Assembly (NCBI GenBank): GCA_964633115.1
Contig: CAZWEO010000002.1
Location: 1 to 64,000 of the forward strand
Direction: 5' to 3'
Source: B30-G6 sp964633115
GTDB taxonomy: Bacteria > Desulfobacterota > Desulfobacteria > Desulfobacterales > B30-G6
Length of the DNA stretch: 64,000 nucleotides
Shown: positions 8,829 through 15,867 of the stretch, one piece after another
Numbering within the stretch: position 1 is the first letter of the stretch
Layout of the letters: each line of letters starts with the position of its first letter
The notes under the pieces: generated by a model
Told to the model about the DNA's origin: nothing
Seen by the model: only the letters and a program-made list of their open reading frames with translations
The model's database searches: none
Made by a program: the position numbers and the translations under genes

Positions 8829-9499
8829 AATATATCGAATATTCTACCCCAGCGGACGTAATTTAAAATGGTTTTGGAATTATTTTTGTTCCAAGACCAA
8901 TAGATCATGAAAGCTTTACCTTTTACAGCAGGCAGCTTGACAAAGCCCCAGAAGCGGCTGTCCTTGCTGCTGTCGCGGTTGTCACCCATAACAAATAGGG
9001 AGTCTGCTGGAACCTCCACAGGTCCAAAATTGTCCCTTTTATTGTAAACGCCTGGAATAATATGCGGATCGGTGTGAATAGCAAAGGGTCTGGATATCAA
9101 TTCGTCATTGACGTATAGTTTCTTGTTTCGAATTTCAACCACATCACCCTGTACAGCCACCACCCGTTTAATAAAATCCAACTTTGGGTTCTCTGGATAG
9201 CGGAAAACGATAATGTCTTCTTTTTTTGGATCCTTGATGGGTAAAATCACTTTATTTAAATATGGAAGTTTGACGCCATAGATAAATTTATTCACAAGGA
9301 TGTGGTCTCCGATTTGCAAAGTTTCCTTCATGGAACCAGAAGGGATTTTAAAGGCCTGCACCACGAATGTGCGAATAAAAAGGGCCAGTAAAATGGCGAT
9401 AACGATTGCTTCTATGTTTTCGCGTAGGCCACTTTTTTTTGAGGTCGTCTCAGGAGTTGTCTGTGGATCAGATGGCTTTGTCAATGTTTCTTCTTTCAT
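8822..9499 (-). CDS. lepB: Signal peptidase I
   Basis: 225 aa. One N-terminal membrane anchor (~28-48) is followed by the catalytic box KIPSGSM with nucleophile S56. The substrate-binding box DHILVNKF, the general-base region FIKRVVAVQGD and the late box VMGDNRDSSKDSRFWG follow in family order. The enzyme cleaves signal peptides of exported proteins at the outer face of the cytoplasmic membrane. Its ATG overlaps the stop of pgpA by one base (TAATG), so the two are translationally coupled. Confidence 0.95.
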   Translation of the reverse strand: MKEETLTKPSDPQTTPETTSKKSGLRENIEAIVIAILLALFIRTFVVQAFKIPSGSMKETLQIGDHILVNKFIYGVKLPYLNKVILPIKDPKKEDIIVFRYPENPKLDFIKRVVAVQGDVVEIRNKKLYVNDELISRPFAIHTDPHIIPGVYNKRDNFGPVEVPADSLFVMGDNRDSSKDSRFWGFVKLPAVKGKAFMIYWSWNKNNSKTILNYVRWGRIFDILK

Positions 9500-9963
9500 T
9501 ATATTTCAACTATATATGATATAATCCTTAAAGTAATATTTACCATGATACCGGCGGCTACATCGTCCATTATAATTCCGGTCCCACCCGCTAAGCGGCG
9601 TTCGAGTGTACCAATAGGAACTGGTTTGGCAATATCGAGTACGCGGAATAAAACAAAACCCAAGGCCACATTCACAAATGTGAAAGGAAGGCCGATTAGG
9701 GCGACAGTCAGCCCACATATTTCATCGATGACAATAACGCCAGGATCTTTCTGCTGCAACATCTTTTCAGCTTGACCAGCAATCCAAATACAAGCTGCCA
9801 TAAGTCCAACTAGTATGACCAATGCTACAGACAGCGGCAGTTGCGCAATCAGCCAGCAAATGGGCAATCCGGCCAGGCTTCCAAAGGTCCCTGGCGCGAA
9901 GGGCATGTATCCCAGACCACAACCACTCGAAAGAAACAGTATCGCGTTCTTTCGTATTGTCAT
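9499..9963 (-). CDS. pgpA: Phosphatidylglycerophosphatase A
   Basis: 154 aa. The family signature starts with GLGYMPFAPGTFGSLAGLP, then VIDEICGLTVAL with the acidic active-site residues, and FRVLDIAKPVPIGTLERRLAGGTGIIMDDVAAGI. Three to four hydrophobic helices place it in the inner membrane. It dephosphorylates phosphatidylglycerol phosphate to phosphatidylglycerol. It is coupled to lepB downstream by a one-base overlap and starts 21 nt after larC ends, so larC-pgpA-lepB are probably one transcript. Confidence 0.93.
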   Translation of the reverse strand: MTIRKNAILFLSSGCGLGYMPFAPGTFGSLAGLPICWLIAQLPLSVALVILVGLMAACIWIAGQAEKMLQQKDPGVIVIDEICGLTVALIGLPFTFVNVALGFVLFRVLDIAKPVPIGTLERRLAGGTGIIMDDVAAGIMVNITLRIISYIVEI

Positions 9964-9984
9964 GGCACGTCTCTATAGTCTGGG

Positions 9985-11187
9985 CTAGGTTTTGTCAAGA
10001 ATCGGTTTGGTGTTTTGGGCTTGGACAACGGCCGCTTGATGGATGCGCTGATACACGTCTCGGATGGAAATTTTTTCCTTTTGGGCAATTATTTTACAGG
10101 ATTCGTATTCTGGTGTTAGGCGGATATTGCCATCCAAATCAGTTATCTGCTTCATTTTAATTTCACCAAATTCGGTTGGAACACTGATAATCTCACGCTG
10201 AAGGCACAGACGATGAAGGGTTTGATAACGAATACCGGTGGAGGTAGTTTCAGATAAAATGCGGTTGATGATGATCTGTTTGGAAGCCGGCCTGCACAAG
10301 ACTTGAATCAAGGTTCCGGGTCGGTTCTTTTTCATGAAGACTGGAATCCAATAGACATCCAAGGCACCATCTTTAAAAAGAGTTTCCATCAAATAACCGA
10401 ATATTTCCGGGTTCATGTCATCAACACATGTTTCGATCATGACCACATCTTCCGACTGTGATTGTATTTCCTGAATGCGTCCCAGGACAATCCGCAGAAG
10501 ATTGGGCCGTTCCTTGAGTTGTCGTGATCCAGCACCATAACCGATTTTTTCGACCGTCATACGGGGCAAATCGCCAAAATCGTTGGCAAGCGTCTTGATA
10601 ATGGCAGCGCCCGTGGGCGTTATCATCTCGGCAGCAATACCACAGCCATATACCGGGACATCGGTAAGTATTGCCAGAGTAGCTGGGGCCGGTACTGGCA
10701 ACGTACCGTGCTGGCTGGTGATGGTGCCCTTGCCCAAAGGCAGGTTGGATGAGAAAATTCGTTTGATATTCAGGTATTCTAAGCATAAGGCTGTGCCGAT
10801 AATATCCACCAACGAATCCGTAGCACCGACTTCATGAAAATGAACGGATTTTTTTGGTACACCATGAATCTGAGCTTCGGCATCAGCTATAAGGTCAAAA
10901 ATTGATAGACTGGTCTCTTTTACACGCTGGGATAAACGGCTATCTGAGATTAGCTTTTTGATGTCGGCAAAATTTCGGTGGGCCACTTGCTGTTGCAGGT
11001 CAACATTAAATTTCTGGGCTTGGATACCATGGTGTGTTATGCCCGTGACAGAAAGTGAATATCCATCGATTGGGATAGCCCCAAGTTGCTTCTTAAGCCA
11101 ATCCAGAGGGACTCCCAAATCCAATAAGGCGCCCAGGGTCATGTCACCGCTGATACCTGAAAAACAATCAAAATAAGCGTCAGTCAT
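9985..11187 (-). CDS. larC: Nickel-pincer cofactor biosynthesis protein LarC
   Basis: 400 aa in one uninterrupted frame. Family features: the N-terminal AYFDCFSGISGDMTLGALLDLG, the HFHEVGATDSLVDIIGTA block and the C-terminal MIETCVDDMNPEIFGYLME. LarC inserts nickel into the pyridinium-bisthiocarboxylate pincer cofactor of lactate racemase and related enzymes, using CTP. LarB and LarE are not in the window. Some lactobacilli encode LarC in two frames joined by a programmed shift; here it is continuous. The start overlaps the upstream M20 peptidase stop by 4 nt (ATGA). Confidence 0.88.
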   Translation of the reverse strand: MTDAYFDCFSGISGDMTLGALLDLGVPLDWLKKQLGAIPIDGYSLSVTGITHHGIQAQKFNVDLQQQVAHRNFADIKKLISDSRLSQRVKETSLSIFDLIADAEAQIHGVPKKSVHFHEVGATDSLVDIIGTALCLEYLNIKRIFSSNLPLGKGTITSQHGTLPVPAPATLAILTDVPVYGCGIAAEMITPTGAAIIKTLANDFGDLPRMTVEKIGYGAGSRQLKERPNLLRIVLGRIQEIQSQSEDVVMIETCVDDMNPEIFGYLMETLFKDGALDVYWIPVFMKKNRPGTLIQVLCRPASKQIIINRILSETTSTGIRYQTLHRLCLQREIISVPTEFGEIKMKQITDLDGNIRLTPEYESCKIIAQKEKISIRDVYQRIHQAAVVQAQNTKPILDKT

Positions 11188-12329
11188 GCACTCTCCCCTT
11201 CCGCATGCAACCGGATAATTTCAAGCAGCAATTCGGTGGTGGCAATCATATCGTCCAACTTTACAGATTCTTGCAGTGTATGCATATCGGTCATGCCGGT
11301 ACCCAACACGCCCAGAGAAATGCCATGCTGTGAAAAAACATTGGCATCGGCGCCCCCGCCAGTGGCTTTGCAAATCATATTGCGGTTTAGGTTTGCGGCG
11401 GCCTTGCTGGCCAAGACCACAACCGGGTGATCTTCGGGGATATGGGTGCGCGAAAATTCTTTTTCAACGCTGTAATTAAGTTTCGGAAGGCTGTCCGAAT
11501 TGCCAGTTTGCTGGCCTGCAGCAACGGCCTTTTGAAATGAATCGAACATGGCCTGGGTTACCTGCGCAAGCTTATCCTCATCATGGCTCCTGGCTTCGCC
11601 TTCCACATCCACTCGGTCGGGTACGATGTTGATGGCCCGCCCACCGTTGATGAGGCCAATATTGCAGGTGGTTTCGCGGTCAATGCGCCCCAGATGCATA
11701 TTAGCTATGGCCTTACTGGCGATTTGAACGGCATTAATCCCGTTTTCAGGCTTGGCGCCGGAATGGGCGGCTTTGCCGTGAACCGTAAATTTCAGGTGAT
11801 TGGCTGAGGGCGCCCGGGTGATCACGCCTTGCGTATCGGTGGCATCCAAGGCAAACCCATATTGGGCTGAAATTAAATCGAAATTGAGATTTTTAGCACC
11901 TAATAGACCCACTTCCTCACACACCGTAAAAACCACTTCCAGGGGGCCGTGATTAATCTGATTTTCATTTAAAACTCGGAGCGCTTCCAGGATAATTGCC
12001 AGGGCACTTTTGTCGTCGGCTCCCAAGATGGTATCGCCTTTGCTTTTAAAAACACCATTTTCTAAATCTGGTTCTATCCCCCTGCCCGGCTCAACTGTAT
12101 CCATGTGGGCATTCAGCATGATGGGGGCGACCGCGGTCCCTTTGAATTTGGCTATGATATTACCACTCTGGCCGCCGATCTTTTCAGCGGCGTCATCGCG
12201 GATGACCTCGGCCCCCAGATCTGAAAGCATGTCATAAAGGGTTTGTGCGATTTTGCCTTCCTCCTTGGATACAGAGTCAATTTGAACCAGTTGCATGAAG
12301 GTTTCGGCCAGCCTGTCTTTATTTATCAT
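11184..12329 (-). CDS. M20-family zinc peptidase (PepT-like)
   Basis: 381 aa from the ATG at 12329, chosen because AGGAG lies 8 nt upstream; an open frame nine codons longer begins with GTG and has no such site. Metal-binding blocks typical of M20/peptidase T are present: LNAHMDTVEPG, LGADDKSALAII, FTVCEEVGLLGAKNL and the late MHTLQESVKL. A dimerisation-type insertion covers ~170-285. It is likely a cytoplasmic tripeptidase or aminopeptidase; substrate not determinable. It is the first gene of a run with larC, pgpA and lepB. Confidence 0.88.
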   Translation of the reverse strand: MINKDRLAETFMQLVQIDSVSKEEGKIAQTLYDMLSDLGAEVIRDDAAEKIGGQSGNIIAKFKGTAVAPIMLNAHMDTVEPGRGIEPDLENGVFKSKGDTILGADDKSALAIILEALRVLNENQINHGPLEVVFTVCEEVGLLGAKNLNFDLISAQYGFALDATDTQGVITRAPSANHLKFTVHGKAAHSGAKPENGINAVQIASKAIANMHLGRIDRETTCNIGLINGGRAINIVPDRVDVEGEARSHDEDKLAQVTQAMFDSFQKAVAAGQQTGNSDSLPKLNYSVEKEFSRTHIPEDHPVVVLASKAAANLNRNMICKATGGGADANVFSQHGISLGVLGTGMTDMHTLQESVKLDDMIATTELLLEIIRLHAEGESA

Positions 12330-12431
12330 CGATTCTCTCCTCAAATCAGCGACCATTCAGTGCACAATGTCTATTCCAGTGCCAACCTCATACCGCCCGT
12401 TTTACTTGTGGTCGCTGATTTTAAGTTTAAG

Positions 12432-12461
12432 TTGACAAAACCAAGATTGGCTATATATATG
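12432..12461 (+). promoter_or_regulatory. Sigma-70-type promoter of selC
   Basis: A consensus TTGACA at 12432-12437 is followed after 16-18 nt by an alternating TATATATATG stretch. The transcription start would fall about 20 nt before the tRNA. No gene lies between, so it should drive selC alone. Confidence 0.65.
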
Positions 12462-12486
12462 AACCACGTCCAATCAATCTATATAC

Positions 12487-12584
12487 GGAAGTGCGCAGCT
12501 TACTGGTGAGGCTCCCGGACTTCAAATCCGGTGTGGGGCGCTAAAACCGTCCCGGGTGGGTTCGATTCCCATGCACTTCCGCCA
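12487..12584 (+). tRNA. selC: tRNA-Sec (anticodon TCA)
   Basis: A long tRNA with an 8-bp acceptor stem GGAAGTGC/GCACTTCC, anticodon loop CTTCAAA (TCA), a long variable arm and T-loop TTCGATT. Discriminator G (12581) and an encoded CCA (12582-12584) follow. The 8-bp acceptor and long extra arm are diagnostic of selenocysteine tRNA. It implies that the organism makes selenoproteins. selA, selB and selD are not in the window. Confidence 0.95.
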
Positions 12585-12606
12585 GTACTTTTAAGATTTA
12601 GTCCTC

Positions 12607-12783
12607 CTAAAGCTTTGAATCCAACCATTTTGTATATTGATCCATGGCTTTTGTCAAAGCGTTATCAGTGGGCGCAATGTAGTTAACATCCATGCCCTTT
12701 AGGCTGTGCCGGAGGATCGAATCACGGTAAATATTATCGACCCTGGCCTTAATATACTGGTCTTTGCAGTTCTCCAGATATCT
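12607..12783 (-). pseudogene. C-terminal remnant of an unidentified gene
   Basis: An open minus-strand frame of 58 codons has no start codon at its 5' end and runs straight from an in-frame TAA. The peptide is well mixed and protein-like and ends DQYTKWLDSKL. It fills most of the 342-bp gap after selC and stops 23 nt from the tRNA end. I do not recognise the family. It may be a decayed 3' end left beside selC, or chance. The rest of the gap shows nothing clear. Confidence 0.3.
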
Positions 12784-12926
12784 TTACTTGAAAATTCCAA
12801 TTGTATGCTGACAGCATTACCATTACACGACCCTCTTTTTTCCGAGTTCTGCGCTTTCATTCCACAACCAGACCGGGGGCGTTGACCTGTATGCTGGTTT
12901 CTGTATAATGTTGTCGCAACTCAATC

Positions 12927-13454
12927 GTGGAGCAATTTTATTTTATGTGGCGTGTTCCCTTAACAGTTCATATACTTTGGTTGTTAATGCGTTCGCTATG
13001 GATCCGCTTATCCAAGGCCAAATCCGGCATTAATCTTCCAGCGGTTGCCACCCCGCCAACCACTTCACCACAAAATGCTGATGACGTGGTACACTGGTTT
13101 GACACCCTGGCCAGTGCTGCCATGTGGTTTAACCGACACCTTTGTTTTTATCGGAGCTTTGTTTTAGCAAGCATACTTCGTAAACGGGGTCTCCCCCTGG
13201 TCATAAATGTGGGCGGGCGTGGTTTGGGCTTAAATGAGGTTAGAAAAGCGCATTGCTGGTTGACACTGGAAGATCAGCTGTTTCACGAGAAAGAAAATGC
13301 GCTTGAATTATATCCATTGGAAATGGGATATAATCAAAACCAATCTATCCGCTATTGGATCGGTCCAGAATTGCAGGAGAGTGTCCTAAACGGTAGCCGT
13401 GTGACTAGAAACAGGTCGATCAAGCCCCTATTCCGACGTACTAAAGGTCTTTAA
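12927..13454 (+). CDS. Transglutaminase-like cysteine protease, lasso-peptide B2 family (orphan)
   Basis: 175 aa from GTG 12927. ATG 12945 is the alternative, with GGAG 12 nt upstream. The domain is Transglut_core3: a Cys block HLCFYRSFVLASILRKRG (C73), then AHCWLTLED with H109 and a following acidic residue, giving a Cys-His-Asp/Glu triad. In lasso-peptide clusters this protein cleaves the leader peptide. Here no lasso cyclase (asparagine-synthase type), PqqD-like B1 or obvious precursor is nearby. It is convergent with the ExeA-OmpA gene and overlaps its end by 14 nt. It may act on another envelope-associated peptide (inference). Confidence 0.75.
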   Translation: MEQFYFMWRVPLTVHILWLLMRSLWIRLSKAKSGINLPAVATPPTTSPQNADDVVHWFDTLASAAMWFNRHLCFYRSFVLASILRKRGLPLVINVGGRGLGLNEVRKAHCWLTLEDQLFHEKENALELYPLEMGYNQNQSIRYWIGPELQESVLNGSRVTRNRSIKPLFRRTKGL

Positions 13455-14934
13455 ACTGGATTTCAACCCATTGTTTATTGCGGGTAGGTTCAGAGGAAGA
13501 CGTGTCAGCATCCGAATTGATGAGCCACATTCCCACGGCTTCAATACGTTGGGGCGCCATTCCTTTGCCAACTAAATACCCCTTTACAATATTGGCCGTG
13601 AATTCTGACATTTTTTTATTGTAACGGCGGCTGCCTTGACTCTCGGAATAGCCATTGATAGAAATTTGTAAGTCTGGATGTTTATTGAGCAAAACACTTA
13701 GATTATCGAGCGTTTCGACTCCCTCCTCACCGATCTCACTATTGGCATCAAAATCAATTCGAATAACAACGTGTTTGTCAGGAATCTGAAGTTTATCCGA
13801 ATCCATACTCGATTGAGAGGATGCGGTTTTAGGCGCTTCGGCGACAAAAGGTTCGGGTTGTGACGTTGTCACGGAAACAATTTCACTTGCATCAGCTGAA
13901 TCAGGTTTAGAGAGCATTGATTCGTCTTGGGGCGTTATCGATGGACTTGATACGGTTTTACCCAAGGGCGTGTAATAATAAAGTGCGATGGCAATCCAGG
14001 CTATGATTAATACCGCCAGAATCACATAAAGCAATTTCTCAACAAAAGCTCCTTTGTTAGGCCCAGCCGATGCTTGAATATTCTTATCTTGTTTGGGTGC
14101 AGTTTTTTTCTTTTTGGGACGGCTTTTTTGGTTTTGCAGTTTAAGCTCTCGGGCGCACTCTTTTAAGATGGCGGGTCCGATTTTTTTACTTTCTTGGGTA
14201 AAACCTGTCACCAGGGCACGGTCACAAATAACATTGACGAGTCTTGGGTAACCATTTGAAAACCGAAAGATTTCACGGATGGCGGCCGCATTAAATATAG
14301 GTTTGCTGGCTCCGGCAATTTTAAGGCGATGGTGAACATATTGCCCGGTTTCTTTGGCTGTTAAAGGGTGCAAGTCATAGTTAACGGAAATACGTTGGCG
14401 CAAGGCGCTATTCTTGGGCTCAAGGATAATACTATTAAATTCAATCTGACCCACAAAAAAAATATTGATCAGCTTGCTGGATTGTTTTTCGATATTGGAA
14501 AGTAGTCGGATTTCTTCTAATAATTCCTGACTGAGTCGCTGGGATTCATCAATGATCAAAAGGACTTTTTTATGCTCGCCATGGGCCTGGTTCAAGAAGC
14601 CCGTAAAGCGTTGGATGAAATCACCTTTACTGCTGAAAGACTCGCCGATTTGAAAGGAGTGGCCCAGGAAGGTGAAAAAATCAGTTTTATCAATTCCAGG
14701 ATCGAGTAAGGTTGTGGCAATGATGTTCTCACCCAGTGTATTGACAAGGGCATTGATGAGGGTTGTCTTGCCGGTACCCACATCCCCGGCCAGCAGCAAA
14801 AATCCTTTGTTATCCATAAGACCGTATCGAAAAACTGCCAAGGCCTCTTTGTGTTTTTCACCCAGCCAAAGGAATTTAGGATCCGTGCTGATTTGAAATG
14901 GTTTGCGCTCAAGTTGATAAAATGAAAGATACAT
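13441..14934 (-). CDS. ExeA/GspA-type AAA ATPase with C-terminal OmpA domain
   Basis: 497 aa. A cytoplasmic AAA domain comes first: N-terminal YLSFYQLERKPFQISTDPKFL, Walker A GDVGTGKT (K56), Walker B VLLIIDE and a C-terminal lid with RQRISVNYDLHPL. A Lys-rich linker, one transmembrane helix (~297-318), a Ser/Pro-rich periplasmic stretch and an OmpA-like domain (~385-497) follow. GspA/ExeA proteins use a peptidoglycan-binding domain to help assemble the type II secretin. Here OmpA replaces the usual PG_binding_1 module, and two diaminopimelate-contact positions look changed (GYSE for GHTD, TA for RA). Its ATG directly abuts the upstream stop. Confidence 0.85.
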   Translation of the reverse strand: MYLSFYQLERKPFQISTDPKFLWLGEKHKEALAVFRYGLMDNKGFLLLAGDVGTGKTTLINALVNTLGENIIATTLLDPGIDKTDFFTFLGHSFQIGESFSSKGDFIQRFTGFLNQAHGEHKKVLLIIDESQRLSQELLEEIRLLSNIEKQSSKLINIFFVGQIEFNSIILEPKNSALRQRISVNYDLHPLTAKETGQYVHHRLKIAGASKPIFNAAAIREIFRFSNGYPRLVNVICDRALVTGFTQESKKIGPAILKECARELKLQNQKSRPKKKKTAPKQDKNIQASAGPNKGAFVEKLLYVILAVLIIAWIAIALYYYTPLGKTVSSPSITPQDESMLSKPDSADASEIVSVTTSQPEPFVAEAPKTASSQSSMDSDKLQIPDKHVVIRIDFDANSEIGEEGVETLDNLSVLLNKHPDLQISINGYSESQGSRRYNKKMSEFTANIVKGYLVGKGMAPQRIEAVGMWLINSDADTSSSEPTRNKQWVEIQFKDL

Positions 14935-15861
14935 TTATAATTGATCCAGAAATTTAAAGTCTTTTGTTTGGGTATGTTTGGTGCCGATGGCAACAACTTC
15001 TATTTTTTGGTCCTGGGTAGTTCGATAGTACAAGCGGCCTTTATATGCAAATAGAACTTCAAAAACAGTTTCTCGGTTTTTTTTACCAAATACTTTACGT
15101 TTTATGGGCACAAGTTTGGGATCGTCATGCAATTGCAATATAATTTCCTCGGCCTTTAATTGAAGATCTGTGGTTAATGACCCAAATCCTGTGACAGCGC
15201 GATCATTCACGATCAAAGATTTATACAAGGTTCGGAATCGTTTATGATAAGTTTCGGTGGCTTTTTGTTTTTGCTTATTTAGTTCCAGTAATTTTTCTTG
15301 GTGCTGGGCTTCAGTTGACTGCAGCCGATCAATCTCTACCTGGATCTGGTTATATTCGCTTTCGGCTTTACGTGAACTCTTTTGGTAGGAAAACCAAAAG
15401 AACAAGATAGATAGGAATATATAGAAAGAAAGGATAATAAAGGAAAGGATCTGATGCAGAACCACCGCGACTTTGACCGTAACCACAAAACCTTGGTTTA
15501 GGGCAGCGTAGTTTTCTTTGGCCACCTGCAGCGGCATTTTTTGTGGTTCCGAAGTGTCGGAATGCCCAAAAGCCGCCGGATAAATAATGGAATTTGCGGG
15601 TGTTCGAACAGTCACAACAGCCTTAACACCCCAACCCAACACTTTTTTGGACCAAAGGTAGCGGTCGATGTTGTGAGTGATGGATTCACTGATCGTGATA
15701 CTGCCGTTAAGAAGTGCTGTGGTGTCACCAATGTAAATTTCTTCAATTTCATTGGTATAACGGCCCTGGAGTTGTTGCTCGATTATCTGAATCGAGGCAA
15801 TAAACAGCACCGGTGGCGACATGATGCACAGTATCAACGTTTTTAGGGGAAAATACTTCAT
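14935..15861 (-). CDS. Coiled-coil inner-membrane protein of unknown function
   Basis: 308 aa. There is an N-terminal hydrophobic helix (~8-26), an extracytoplasmic domain of ~100 residues, a second strong membrane helix (~128-158), then a charged coiled coil (~165-215) rich in Gln, Glu and Lys. The C-terminal ~75 residues are basic and contain RLYYRTTQDQKIEVVAIGT, which resembles the strand pattern of RelE/ParE-fold proteins. I do not recognise the family as a whole. It is sandwiched between the TPR lipoprotein gene (6-nt gap) and the ExeA-OmpA gene (0-nt gap), so the three should be co-expressed and work at the envelope. Confidence 0.75.
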   Translation of the reverse strand: MKYFPLKTLILCIMSPPVLFIASIQIIEQQLQGRYTNEIEEIYIGDTTALLNGSITISESITHNIDRYLWSKKVLGWGVKAVVTVRTPANSIIYPAAFGHSDTSEPQKMPLQVAKENYAALNQGFVVTVKVAVVLHQILSFIILSFYIFLSILFFWFSYQKSSRKAESEYNQIQVEIDRLQSTEAQHQEKLLELNKQKQKATETYHKRFRTLYKSLIVNDRAVTGFGSLTTDLQLKAEEIILQLHDDPKLVPIKRKVFGKKNRETVFEVLFAYKGRLYYRTTQDQKIEVVAIGTKHTQTKDFKFLDQL

Positions 15862-15867
15862 GCATGT

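Noticed and set aside
12927..13454. Complete lasso-peptide biosynthetic cluster
   Set aside because: Only the B2-type protease is present; no cyclase, B1 or precursor was found within the window.
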